Below, piece after piece: positions 15,579 to 23,549 of a DNA stretch of 59,043 nucleotides. Under the pieces are notes generated by a model, which was given only the letters and a program-made list of their open reading frames with translations, did no database searches and was not told the DNA's origin. Made by a program: the position numbers and the translations under genes. Origin of the DNA: an uncultured Bacteroidales bacterium (lineage in GTDB: Bacteria; Bacteroidota; Bacteroidia; Bacteroidales; Muribaculaceae). Within the stretch, counting starts at the first letter, position 1; each line of letters opens with the position of its first letter. The stretch covers positions 1 through 59,043 of the forward strand of contig CAMTKF010000009.1 of assembly GCA_947072905.1 (NCBI GenBank), read 5' to 3'.

Positions 15579-15926
15579 GAGCTTGTTTAACAACAAATGT
15601 TAACGACAGGGCGGTCAGTAGTTGAGCGATGATGTCGTGAGGATGAGGGAGTTTGCTTGCCGCAAACGACCGAAGACAAGCGGCATAAGCGCCAACTAAT
15701 GGCCGTCCTGGGATTTTAACATTTCTATAATCACGTTTAATTTAATTTTATTTTATATCATATCATTGTAAGAGCTATATGTGAAAGTTACTTTTGCATC
15801 TCATCTTTTGGGCGTCTTTCACGCTTTGTTTCAGTCGTGTACATCAAGTACACTCCTTCAACGCAACGTGAAATCCGCTCCAAAAGATGAGACCCTGTCG
15901 TTCACATTTGTTGTTAAACAAGCTCT
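15579..15926. repeat. 348-bp segment with perfect 23-bp terminal inverted repeats
   Basis: Arms 15579-15601 and 15904-15926 (outer end AGAGCTTGTTTA) are perfect inverted repeats. Inside are a nested hairpin core (15799-15892, outer arms 13 bp, middle TTTCACG/CGTGAAA, inner GTGTAC/GTACAC) and an AT-rich part. No ORF. It fills the gap between dgt and the PL11 start. The same layout occurs at 30375-30577. It may be an invertible promoter or a MITE-like insertion. Confidence 0.85.
15766..15796 (+). promoter_or_regulatory. Consensus promoter inside the inverted-repeat segment, pointing away from PL11
   Basis: TTG at 15766-15768 and TACTTTTG at 15789-15796, spaced by 20 nt, form a full Bacteroidetes promoter on the plus strand. 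It reads into the 3' end of dgt antisense, not toward a gene. If the 348-bp segment were inverted, the -7 box would lie at about 15709-15716 facing the lyase, with a leader of about 135 nt. Confidence 0.55.
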
Positions 15927-15935
15927 TGGTCATGG

Positions 15936-17285
15936 TTAGTTTTCTATACGTAGCTGTATGCCGTTAAGCTTGCGGTAGAGGTCGAGGGCATATACGTCGG
16001 TCATCGCGCTCACGTGGTCGAGCACGGCCTGTATGCGGCCAAACAGAGTGGGCGCATGTATGTCGTACTGGTCGGGGAACTTGGCCAGCAGCAGCTTTGA
16101 ATAGTTGAGGTCGGGTTCGAGCACTGCGCCTGTGAGCTTTTCGAGCAGGAAGGTGATGATGCGGTTACCGGCAAGTTCAATATCCACAACGTCGCCGGCG
16201 CAGTATATCTTTTCCCACGACAGATTGTTGCAACGGGCGTATGCACTACGTTCGAGCTCTGGAATATGTTCGAGCAAGGAACCCTTGAACGAGCCTTGGA
16301 GAATCTCGTCCTCATGGCTCAGGAAAGCCTCGGCACAGCGCCTTACCAGCGTACCGACCACGCACGAGCGCAGATAGGCAATCTTCTCGTTGGGGTCTGA
16401 GACCGAATCCATCACCTCCTGCATGCGACCGCGACGGTCGTCGGTGAAGAAGCTCAGGAAGGCATCTATCACCTGCTGAGTGGATAGAATCTTGAGCTTA
16501 TGTGCATCCTCTATGTCCATCACCTCATAACAGATGTCGTCGGCAGCCTCGACTATGTAGACCAACGGATGACGTGCATAGCGCACCTCGCCGGCCGGAC
16601 CGGGATTGGAAATCATGCCCAGCTCGGCGGCAACTTTAAGAAAATCGGGCAGCTCGGTGCTGAAAAATCCGAATTTGTTTTTGGTAGCCAGACGGCTTTC
16701 AAAGGGATACTTCACTATCGAAGCCAGCATTGAATAGGTCATGGCAAATCCGCCCTTGCGCCGCCCCTTGAACTGGTGGGTGAGCACGCGGAAGGCATTG
16801 GCGTTTCCCTCAAAGTGTATGAGATCGTTCCACTGACTTTCGGTGAGCCGTGGCTGCAATACGCGCCCGGCGCCTTCGCTGAAGAATGTGGATATGGCCT
16901 TCTCGCCCGAATGCCCGAAGGGAGGGTTGCCGAGGTCGTGTGCCAGGCATGCTGCTGCCGTTATGTCGCCTATATGGTTGAAGCAGTCCACCCACTCGGC
17001 GCCGGCATAGCGGTTGCGCAGGCCGGTGGCTATCTCGTCGGCCATTGACTTGCCCACACATGCCACCTCCATTGAGTGTGTAAGGCGGTTGTGCACGAAG
17101 ATACTGCCGGGTAGCGGGAATACCTGGGTCTTGTTTTGCAGACGCCGGAAAGGCGACGAGAACACAAGGCGGTCGTAGTCGCGGCGGAAGTCGGTGCGCA
17201 CGCCGTTCTTGTGCGGGTCATGGTAATCTTCGAGGCCGAAACGCTTGTCGCTTATCAGGCGCGGCCATTGCATCTTGTTTGTCAT
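15936..17285 (-). CDS. dgt: Deoxyguanosinetriphosphate triphosphohydrolase (HD superfamily)
   Basis: 449 residues. It hydrolyses dGTP (and related dNTPs) to the nucleoside and triphosphate, controlling dNTP pools. The HD metal site is visible: the His in RLTHSMEV (about 68-75), the HD pair in CLAHDLGNPPFGHSG (about 114-128), and a later Asp in EAADDICYEVMD (about 259-270). The N-terminal DRLVFSSPFRRLQNKTQVFPLP is typical of the dGTPase family (residues about 38-59). It lies downstream of the ppiD-like gene, but a strong terminator separates them, so it probably uses its own start signal. Confidence 0.93.
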   Translation of the reverse strand: MTNKMQWPRLISDKRFGLEDYHDPHKNGVRTDFRRDYDRLVFSSPFRRLQNKTQVFPLPGSIFVHNRLTHSMEVACVGKSMADEIATGLRNRYAGAEWVDCFNHIGDITAAACLAHDLGNPPFGHSGEKAISTFFSEGAGRVLQPRLTESQWNDLIHFEGNANAFRVLTHQFKGRRKGGFAMTYSMLASIVKYPFESRLATKNKFGFFSTELPDFLKVAAELGMISNPGPAGEVRYARHPLVYIVEAADDICYEVMDIEDAHKLKILSTQQVIDAFLSFFTDDRRGRMQEVMDSVSDPNEKIAYLRSCVVGTLVRRCAEAFLSHEDEILQGSFKGSLLEHIPELERSAYARCNNLSWEKIYCAGDVVDIELAGNRIITFLLEKLTGAVLEPDLNYSKLLLAKFPDQYDIHAPTLFGRIQAVLDHVSAMTDVYALDLYRKLNGIQLRIEN

Positions 17286-17297
17286 GGTAAAAAAAGA

Positions 17298-17328
17298 TGG
17301 GCCGCAGAAATTGATTTTCTCCGGCCCA
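17298..17328 (-). terminator. Intrinsic terminator after the PpiD-like gene
   Basis: On the minus strand GGGCCG and CGGCCC, extended by AGAAA/TTTCT, form a stem followed by ATCTTTTTTTA. It lies 37 nt past the ppiD-like stop and directly before the dgt start. Confidence 0.75.
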
Positions 17329-17364
17329 CCCCATTATGTTATGGCTTATTGAATTGCTTGATGA

Positions 17365-19482
17365 TTATTCACCTACGCCCTGGACGAAGTTGAGGCTGTT
17401 GTTCTCAATCTTTTCGTCGCCGAGCAGGAGGGTGAAGCGTTCAACGTCCTGCATGGGACGCACGCCGCCGATACCGAGCAGGCGGTTGAACTGGTTGGCG
17501 TATTCGCCGAAGGTGTATTCGCGGTTGTCCTTATCGTCGCCGGTAACTACAAATACCACTACGGCATTGTTGCCTTCAACGGGACCAACGACGGCACCCT
17601 GCTTGGCAGCTGCCACGGCACCCTGGAGAGTGCTTTCGCCAAAGCCGAGGTTGGCAAGCATGGGCGAGTTGAACATAGCGTCGCCTGTCTGCACTTCAAC
17701 ACCCATGAGCTTGGCATAGCCTGCAACGTCGCTTGCTTTGCCCTTGTACTGGCTGATGAGCTGCTGGGCCTTCTTGTTGCGCATTGCTTTCTGCTTGACG
17801 GCATCGGCTATAAGCTCGCTGTCGTAGGGCAGATATTCGCCGTCATATACGCCCTTGAGGGCTACAGCAAGCATGTAGGTCTGCTTGTTGTCCTGATATA
17901 CGGGCATCACCTGACCCTTCTTGGCGTTCATGATCCACTTGAGCACCGAGCGGGTGTCGGCGAGGTTGGCCAGACGCGATGAAGAGGCTGATACGGGAGT
18001 CGAGAGCAGGTTGTAGCCGGCTTCTGAAGCGTTCTTGGCAAAGTCGGCAGCCGATGAGTTGTTGCTCACGAATGTATTGAGGTCGCTTGAGAGCTTGTCG
18101 AGTGTAGCCTGCGAGGGGTCGATTGTGTAGTCGATCGAAGCAAGCTCGTAGAGATTGACGGGAACGTGGCGACGGTTGATGCGGTAGATGGTGGGGGTGG
18201 GGTTGCCCTGGATTGAATCAGTGAAGATGAATGTGTCACCCACGGGGTTGCTTGTGAGGGCATCCTTGAGAGCCTGGGGAATGCCGGGAGCGGCGAGCGA
18301 AGCCCATACGCTGTCCTGACCCATTACGGTCTGGTTGTCGATGAGTTCGGCGTATGTCTTGCCGGCCTTGAGCTGGGCAAGGAGCGAGTCGGCCGAAGCA
18401 CCGTCGGCGCGGGCCATCATAGAGATGTTGATAGAGTCGATTTCGAGCGACTTGCCAAGAAGCTTGACGATATTGTAGCGGTCGCCGACGTTGTTGAGCA
18501 GAACTACGTCGCCGATAGCGGCTGTGTCGACAAATTCCTTGAAACGGGTGTCGGAAATCTGGGCGCGTGTGGCAGAACCGTTGTTAACCACAAACTTTGA
18601 GTTGGCGGCAACAGAAGCGGTGCCTTCTTCGGCACGGAGAGCCATGATGGCGTCTTCAACTTCTTTCTGTCCGGCTACGCGGTCTTCCTGAGATGGTTCG
18701 ATTGAAACCACGATGTAGTCAACCGAGCGCAGGGGCTCGTTGATGCGATACATGGCTTTGTCTTCGTTGTAAGCGGCGCGCAGATCGTCGTCAGAGAGCT
18801 TGATCTGGTCGTCGGGAATCGAAGAATAATCCTTGGCTGCATAGCTGATATGGCGGGTTGTGGCCACATTATTATATGTGCTCTGGGCGTCGAGCTCGTT
18901 GGCGGTGAAAAGACCCGACATCAGACGGTCGAACTTTTCGGCCAGGAGCGCGGCTTCAACACCCTGTTCGAGGCTTGCCCAGTACTGCTTGAGCTGAGCG
19001 CCGGCTTCGGGGGGAAGGCCATACTTCTGAGGATTCATCATGGCATCGTACACAGCCTGACCCGAGGGAGCGGGCAGACCGAGCTGCTGCGACATGGTGT
19101 AGATAAACTGCTGGGCTGCGGGATGGGGAGTCTCGCCGGTGAGAGCCTGGGTAAGCTCCTTGTCGGTAACTACGATACCAAGGGCTTCGTATTCGTTCTT
19201 CTGCATCTTCTCAAGAAGCATCTGCTGGAGCACCTGCTGCGAGAGCATGTCGTTGTCGGGAGACTGCTGCTGGTTGCGCGAATTCTCTGTGACAGCGTTC
19301 AGACGAGCCTGATAGTCGTGATAATCTACTTTTGCCTTACCGGCCTGTGCCACGGTTGTGCCGCCGCCAAAGTAGGTGCGTCCCGAAGTGAGGAAGTCAC
19401 CGAGAATGAAGGCGAGCAATGCCACGATGATAATGACAAAAAGCAATACCGACTTGTTACGGATTTTTTCGAGTGTTGCCAT
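17365..19482 (-). CDS. ppiD: PpiD/SurA-like peptidyl-prolyl isomerase, membrane-anchored
   Basis: 705 residues. One N-terminal membrane helix (SVLLFVIIIVALLAFILGDF, about residues 11-30) anchors a periplasmic body. Residues about 35-250 form a SurA/PpiD-type N domain with long Gln-rich helices. Two parvulin-like regions follow (about 230-350 and 350-470) that are degenerate. The rest is helical. PpiD-type proteins act as chaperones for exported proteins near the Sec translocon and outer-membrane assembly. The Bacteroidetes version is longer than E. coli PpiD (about 620). It has its own promoter (19549-19556) and terminator, so it is monocistronic. Confidence 0.88.
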   Translation of the reverse strand: MATLEKIRNKSVLLFVIIIVALLAFILGDFLTSGRTYFGGGTTVAQAGKAKVDYHDYQARLNAVTENSRNQQQSPDNDMLSQQVLQQMLLEKMQKNEYEALGIVVTDKELTQALTGETPHPAAQQFIYTMSQQLGLPAPSGQAVYDAMMNPQKYGLPPEAGAQLKQYWASLEQGVEAALLAEKFDRLMSGLFTANELDAQSTYNNVATTRHISYAAKDYSSIPDDQIKLSDDDLRAAYNEDKAMYRINEPLRSVDYIVVSIEPSQEDRVAGQKEVEDAIMALRAEEGTASVAANSKFVVNNGSATRAQISDTRFKEFVDTAAIGDVVLLNNVGDRYNIVKLLGKSLEIDSINISMMARADGASADSLLAQLKAGKTYAELIDNQTVMGQDSVWASLAAPGIPQALKDALTSNPVGDTFIFTDSIQGNPTPTIYRINRRHVPVNLYELASIDYTIDPSQATLDKLSSDLNTFVSNNSSAADFAKNASEAGYNLLSTPVSASSSRLANLADTRSVLKWIMNAKKGQVMPVYQDNKQTYMLAVALKGVYDGEYLPYDSELIADAVKQKAMRNKKAQQLISQYKGKASDVAGYAKLMGVEVQTGDAMFNSPMLANLGFGESTLQGAVAAAKQGAVVGPVEGNNAVVVFVVTGDDKDNREYTFGEYANQFNRLLGIGGVRPMQDVERFTLLLGDEKIENNSLNFVQGVGE

Positions 19483-19548
19483 TTAATTATTTAGCGTTTA
19501 TTGATTATTTTTTCCTATGATTGGTGTCATTGATTGGCAATAAGCGCA

Positions 19549-19556
19549 CAAAGATA
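19549..19556 (-). promoter_or_regulatory. -7 box of the ppiD-like gene
   Basis: Minus-strand TATCTTTG, a full match to TAnnTTTG, 67 nt before the ATG. A TTG lies 22 nt upstream, slightly longer than the ideal spacing. Confidence 0.55.
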
Positions 19557-19597
19557 CAATTTTTTTCGGGTAAAACCACAACTTTAATAGTGAAAAA

Positions 19598-19630
19598 TGG
19601 AAAAACGCCCGAAATTCGGGCATTTTTCCA
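19598..19630 (-). terminator. Intrinsic terminator after metK
   Basis: A near-perfect stem of about 16 bp with core GCCCGAA/TTCGGGC, flanked by A-tract and T-tract on both sides (TGGAAAAA and TTTTTCCA). Reading on the minus strand it follows the metK stop by 18 nt and is trailed by T-rich sequence. The symmetric tracts would also work on the plus strand. Confidence 0.8.
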
Positions 19631-19648
19631 TATCTCTCATAAGATTTT

Positions 19649-20932
19649 TCAGAGTTTGAAGGCTTCCTTCACCTTGTCTACCATGTCGAGTTTCTCCCAG
19701 GTGAAGAGTTCCACGGTCATGCTGCGGGGCTCTTCGCCAAAGGCCTGGAATGTCTTGGTGACGGTGCGGGGCGTGCGACCCATGTGGCCGTACGAGGCGG
19801 TCTCGCGATAGATGGGATTGCGCAGTTTGAGACGGCTCTCGATTGACGCCGGACGCATGTCGAACAGTTCCGACACCTTATGCGATATCTCGGCATCGCT
19901 CATGCCTACATGGGCTGTACCGTAGGTATTTACGTTCAGGCTCACGGGCTGTGCCACACCTATGGCGTATGCCACCTGCACCAGAGCGCGGTCGGCCACG
20001 CCGGCGGCCACGAGGTTCTTGGCTATATGGCGGGCGGCGTATGCTGCCGAGCGGTCTACCTTTGAGGGGTCTTTGCCCGAGAATGCGCCACCGCCGTGTG
20101 CGCCGTGGCCACCGTAGGTGTCAACGATAATCTTGCGTCCGGTAAGACCGGTGTCGCCGTTGGGGCCGCCTACCACAAACTTGCCGGTGGGGTTCACCAG
20201 CAGGCGTGTCTCGGAGGTGATGAGATGGCGCAGATGCTCGGGCAGATTGGCCAGAGTGCGGGGCAGCAGCACGTCGCGCACATCGCGGGCTATGATGTCG
20301 TGCATACGGGTGTCGGCCTCGGCCTGCGTGGTGTTCTCGTCGGGCTTTATGAATTCGTCGTGCTGGGTCGAGATCACTATGGTGTCAACCTTCACGGGGT
20401 TGCCGTTTTCGTCGTATTCCACTGTCACCTGACTCTTTGAGTCGGGACGCAGATAGGTCATGTCCACACCCTCGCGGCGTATCACGGCCAGCTCCATGAG
20501 CAGAGCGTGGCTCATGGCGAGTGTGAGAGGTATGTAGAGGGGAGTCTCGTTGGTGGCATAGCCAAACATCATGCCCTGGTCGCCGGCACCCTGGTCCTGG
20601 GGATCCTCGCGGTCTACACCGCGGTTGATGTCCTGGCTCTGCTCGTGCACGGCCAGCAGCACGCCGCACGAAGCGCCGTCAAAGCCCAGGTCCGAGCGGT
20701 CGTAGCCTATCTCGCAGGCCACGTTGCGGGCCACATTCATGATATCGACGTATGCCTCTGAACGGATTTCGCCGGCCACGATAATCTGGCCGGTGGTAAC
20801 CATAGTCTCGCAAGCCACCTTCGACGATGGATCGCGGGCAAGAAATTCGTCGAGAACTGCGTCTGAAATCTGGTCGGCCACCTTATCGGGATGGCCTTCT
20901 GATACTGATTCGGAAGTAAATAGATAGTTCAT
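19649..20932 (-). CDS. metK: S-adenosylmethionine synthetase
   Basis: 427 residues from ATG 20932 ([20 protein letters not shown]). An upstream in-frame start would fall inside the riboswitch. It makes SAM from methionine and ATP. The motifs are [13 protein letters not shown] (about 13-25), the hexapeptide-like [12 protein letters not shown] (about 125-136) and [19 protein letters not shown] (about 291-309). It is longer than the E. coli enzyme (384) because of an insertion and tail, as is usual in Bacteroidetes. Expression is likely SAM-controlled through a SAM-II-type aptamer between promoter and gene. It is divergent from the lysS-type promoter at 21138. Confidence 0.97.
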   Translation of the reverse strand: MNYLFTSESVSEGHPDKVADQISDAVLDEFLARDPSSKVACETMVTTGQIIVAGEIRSEAYVDIMNVARNVACEIGYDRSDLGFDGASCGVLLAVHEQSQDINRGVDREDPQDQGAGDQGMMFGYATNETPLYIPLTLAMSHALLMELAVIRREGVDMTYLRPDSKSQVTVEYDENGNPVKVDTIVISTQHDEFIKPDENTTQAEADTRMHDIIARDVRDVLLPRTLANLPEHLRHLITSETRLLVNPTGKFVVGGPNGDTGLTGRKIIVDTYGGHGAHGGGAFSGKDPSKVDRSAAYAARHIAKNLVAAGVADRALVQVAYAIGVAQPVSLNVNTYGTAHVGMSDAEISHKVSELFDMRPASIESRLKLRNPIYRETASYGHMGRTPRTVTKTFQAFGEEPRSMTVELFTWEKLDMVDKVKEAFKL

Positions 20933-20963
20933 AGCCAAAAAAAATAACAATTGGTTGATAAAT

Positions 20964-20994
20964 AAAAAAGCCGCGATGCTCACACATCGGAGCA
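20964..20994 (-). promoter_or_regulatory. Hairpin plus U-tract before metK (possible expression platform)
   Basis: On the minus strand CGATG/CATCG (plus-strand 20985-20989 and 20974-20978) is followed by CGGCTTTTTTA. An alternative stem TGCTC/GAGCA (20990-20994 and 20977-20981) uses overlapping bases, so the two are mutually exclusive. This looks like a terminator with an alternative pairing downstream of the aptamer. Confidence 0.5.
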
Positions 20995-21045
20995 CAGCGG
21001 GCGATTTGGCTATCGCGCCGGGCACAACGCCGCGACACGTTGCAA

Positions 21046-21090
21046 TTTTAGCATTTTTTTGAGTGGTTGCAAGCAGCCAAATCTGTCCAC
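21046..21090 (-). ncRNA. SAM-II (SAM-alpha) riboswitch aptamer in the metK leader
   Basis: Minus strand, 5' to 3': GTGG at 21090-21087, then AGATTTGG, GCTTGCAA, the pairing strand CCAC, an A-rich linker, and GCTAAA at 21052-21047. This is the order and wording of the SAM-II consensus: a short P1 whose loop holds GATTTG and CTTGCA, then the A-rich joining strand and conserved GCTAAA that makes the pseudoknot. It sits between the metK promoter and metK, which makes SAM. Recognition is by eye; a covariance search would settle it. Confidence 0.8.
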
Positions 21091-21105
21091 ATTAGATTTC
21101 GGCTG

Positions 21106-21136
21106 CAAAGTTACGCACAATTTTTCAGCATTGCAA
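21106..21136 (-). promoter_or_regulatory. metK promoter
   Basis: Minus-strand TTG (21136-21134) and TAACTTTG (21113-21106), 20 nt apart. The start of transcription falls at about 21099, just ahead of the SAM-II aptamer. It is back to back with the plus-strand promoter in the 38-bp repeat at 21138. Confidence 0.75.
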
Positions 21137-21137
21137 G

Positions 21138-21175
21138 TTTTTATTTGTCAATTCGGCTTAAAATCATTAACTTTG
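21138..21175 (+). repeat. 38-bp promoter-bearing direct repeat, left copy
   Basis: Identical over 38 bp to 23416-23453. It contains TTTG (21144-21147), 20 nt, and TAACTTTG (21168-21175), a complete promoter. Here it drives the gene at 21203 with a leader of about 20 nt. Confidence 0.85.
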
Positions 21176-21202
21176 TTCGTCAGTAAAATTCAAATTGTAT
21201 CT

Positions 21203-21682
21203 ATGAGATTTAATAGACTTATTGCACTGATGGCAGGAATCTTATTCCCGCTATTAGCTTATTCTCAAGAATCATCACAAGGCTTTACTCTTTACCTCAA
21301 AGACAATTCCACAATAACATTCATGTTTTCCGACTCTCCCAATATAGAGATAGGCTTTGACGAAGTAATGTTTAGTTGCGGTGATTTTCAAGCCATGTAT
21401 AAAATGAATGAAATTGACAGACTTGATTTTAAACAAGTTGCAGGAATCAAGTCGGATATTTTGACTGAAGATATAGTTATTGAAGTTGCCGACAATGCTC
21501 TAAAAATATCAGGAGTTGATAAAGACAGTAATTTAGCTGTTTACAATTTGGCCGGAGTAAGGATGTCATGTAACATTGAATATTCGGAAGATATCATTGT
21601 TGTAGATTATTCGAATTTGCAAGCCGGAATATACATCGTGTCAATAAACCAATCAAAATCCATAAAAATAGTCAAGCCATGA
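21203..21682 (+). CDS. Exported protein with C-terminal sorting-like domain
   Basis: 159 residues. The ATG at 21203 opens a signal peptide (LIALMAGILFPLLAYSQ); an upstream frame reaching 21059 would cross the promoter and is rejected. Residues 25-85 form a short beta domain. The C-terminal 65 residues (ALKISGVDKDSNLAVYNLAG, then LQAGIYIVSI and SKSIKIVK) match the type IX-style sorting domain, rarely fused to so short a protein. The next gene starts inside its stop (ATGA), so the two are coupled. Low GC relative to the flanks suggests transfer. The function is unknown. Confidence 0.72.
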   Translation: MRFNRLIALMAGILFPLLAYSQESSQGFTLYLKDNSTITFMFSDSPNIEIGFDEVMFSCGDFQAMYKMNEIDRLDFKQVAGIKSDILTEDIVIEVADNALKISGVDKDSNLAVYNLAGVRMSCNIEYSEDIIVVDYSNLQAGIYIVSINQSKSIKIVKP

Positions 21683-23247
21683 AAAAGGGTCTGCTATGTA
21701 TCATCACAATGCTCTTGTCAATGACAATGGCACATGCGGATAACTACATCAAAATTCGCAAAACGTCAGACGAAATAATTTCGCTTTCTGCATCCGACAT
21801 CAGCCAGATATACTTTGGAGAAGAAAGATACACTGACAATGAACTCGTGCCTACCGAGGGGGAAATAATCGACCTCGGCCTGAGTGTTAAATGGCGTTCA
21901 TCTAATGTAGGTGCAAACTCACCCGAGGAATATGGTGCATACTTCAGTTGGAGTGAAACAGTTGAGAAGGATTTTTATGCTGACGGCATAAACGTTGCTC
22001 CTTTTAAAACAATTCAGTACACAAGAAATTATGATGCAGCAAGAGCTAATCTTGACAAGAATTGGAGAATGCCTTCACCAAAAGAATTCGAAGAATTGGC
22101 AACGAAATGCGAGTGGATATGGGGAACTAACAAAGGTGTTCCCGGATATTTGGTGAAGGGAATCAACGGCAACAGCATATTCTTGCCTGTAGGTGGTTAC
22201 AAACAGCAGTCTGATAATAATGAAGAAAAAACGGCCGGATGCTACTGGACATCTGCCAAGGATGACGCATTTGTCAATAAATACAATGGAAATGCAATAT
22301 CCTTTAAATTTGACAATACACGTAAACAGATAGCAGCAAGAGAAGCCTATATTGGCATGAATGTTCGACCTGTTTACTATGGCTTAAATAGTGATTATCA
22401 ATATAATTTGGTATCAATAACAGATATAACTTCTGCAAGTTTCAATATCATAATGGATTATAAAAATCCACATAATTATATGTTTGCCAAAGTAGGAGCT
22501 GTTGTTAAAGAGTCAGGCATTTCTGATGAAGGCGAAAAGATATATTTATCTGATTTTGCTTACTGTGATGATATTTTCAAAATAAGAGTTAACGAATTGA
22601 ACCCCGGAAAAAAATATGAAATCAGCGCTTGGGGTGTCATAGAAGATGGCATGTTTGCTTACCAAACTGTCAGTCCGGTAATATCCGTCACCACAAAAGC
22701 TCTTGATTTGGAGGATATTTCAACTGTAGACTTGGGTTTGAGCGTCCTTTGGTCATCTTGTAATTTAGGGGCTTATGCTCCTGATGATAAAGGCGACTAT
22801 TTCGCTTGGGGTGAAGTAGTTCCTAATAAAGATAGATATGATATTGATAATTGGGCTTTTGCCGCTGGCAACTATCATGATATAACAAGCACCGAGTATG
22901 ATGCCGCCCACGTTACTCTTGGCGATGGTTGGCGAATACCAACCGAAACAGAAGTTCGTGAACTGATTGCAAAGTGTAAGTGGGAGAAAGTATTCAATAA
23001 GGGTACCTTGGGCTATAAAGTTACCGGCCCAAACGGGAATTCAATATTCTTACCGGCTGCCGGATACAGAAGCCTCGACAAGCTGATTGATTATGCCGAT
23101 ATAGGAGAATATTGGATTTCCACTGTAAGGGCTAATGACAGCAAACAGCAAAGTTTGTATTTCTATATACCCGAAGATTATAAAACAGTATCTATTGGAT
23201 CGTCTCATGCAATCGGAGCGAATATCAGACCTGTAAAATCACGATGA
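21679..23247 (+). CDS. Exported protein with two Fibrobacter-type paralogous domains
   Basis: 522 residues with a signal peptide (GLLCIITMLLSMTMAHA). The protein contains two copies of a TIGR02145-like (Fibrobacter succinogenes major paralogous) domain. The first spans about 65-235: IDLGLSVKWRSSNVGA, WRMPSPKEFEEL, GINGNSIFLPVGGY. The second spans about 345-520: VDLGLSVLWSSCNLGA, WRIPTETEVREL, GPNGNSIFLPAAGY. Between them (about 235-345) is a fibronectin-III-like beta segment. Such domains occur on surface or secreted proteins of Bacteroidetes, and no enzyme activity is established. The first 30 mature residues (IKIRKTSDEIISLSASDISQIYF) repeat a style seen in the previous protein. Coupled to 21203-21682. 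Confidence 0.75.
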   Translation: MKKGLLCIITMLLSMTMAHADNYIKIRKTSDEIISLSASDISQIYFGEERYTDNELVPTEGEIIDLGLSVKWRSSNVGANSPEEYGAYFSWSETVEKDFYADGINVAPFKTIQYTRNYDAARANLDKNWRMPSPKEFEELATKCEWIWGTNKGVPGYLVKGINGNSIFLPVGGYKQQSDNNEEKTAGCYWTSAKDDAFVNKYNGNAISFKFDNTRKQIAAREAYIGMNVRPVYYGLNSDYQYNLVSITDITSASFNIIMDYKNPHNYMFAKVGAVVKESGISDEGEKIYLSDFAYCDDIFKIRVNELNPGKKYEISAWGVIEDGMFAYQTVSPVISVTTKALDLEDISTVDLGLSVLWSSCNLGAYAPDDKGDYFAWGEVVPNKDRYDIDNWAFAAGNYHDITSTEYDAAHVTLGDGWRIPTETEVRELIAKCKWEKVFNKGTLGYKVTGPNGNSIFLPAAGYRSLDKLIDYADIGEYWISTVRANDSKQQSLYFYIPEDYKTVSIGSSHAIGANIRPVKSR

Positions 23248-23305
23248 GATAGCAACGAATTATAAAGCCACTATGTGGTTTTAGATTTGTGGATATCAAC
23301 TATTT

Positions 23306-23397
23306 GTTGTAACTTCTTGACTTTGCCGCTTTTAAAGGCTATAATCCTATTTATCAGACTATAACACTTAAAAGCGGTAAAGTCAAGAAGTTACAAC
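23306..23397. terminator. Long inverted repeat (about 30-bp arms) at the cassette end
   Basis: Arms 23306-23337 and 23367-23397 are complementary over about 30 bp with one G:U-type change and one extra base; the loop is about 29 nt. It is 59 nt past the stop of the two-gene cassette and 19 nt before the right 38-bp repeat. TATTTTTAACC follows. It can act as a bidirectional terminator. The long arms are unusual, and the outer ends include TTGT/ACAA. Confidence 0.6.
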
Positions 23398-23415
23398 TAT
23401 TTTTAACCACCGTGA

Positions 23416-23453
23416 TTTTTATTTGTCAATTCGGCTTAAAATCATTAACTTTG
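23416..23453 (+). repeat. 38-bp promoter-bearing direct repeat, right copy (lysS promoter)
   Basis: TTTG (23422-23425), 20 nt and TAACTTTG (23446-23453) give a full promoter, about 90 nt upstream of the lysS ATG at 23550. It is identical to 21138-21175. This is presumably the native lysS promoter or one recreated by the duplication. The gap 23248-23549 holds only this and the hairpin. Confidence 0.85.
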
Positions 23454-23549
23454 CGTGGATATTTTCGTTTAAGCCCAACGGGTTACCGAAAAGGTTCAAT
23501 TACAACTGATTTAAAATAGTTTTGCATAAAAAATAGTTTCTTACAATAT

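Noticed and set aside
21059-21202. Longer N-terminus for the exported protein at 21203
   Set aside because: The stretch overlaps the metK promoter, the SAM-II aptamer and the plus-strand promoter, and would hide the signal peptide.
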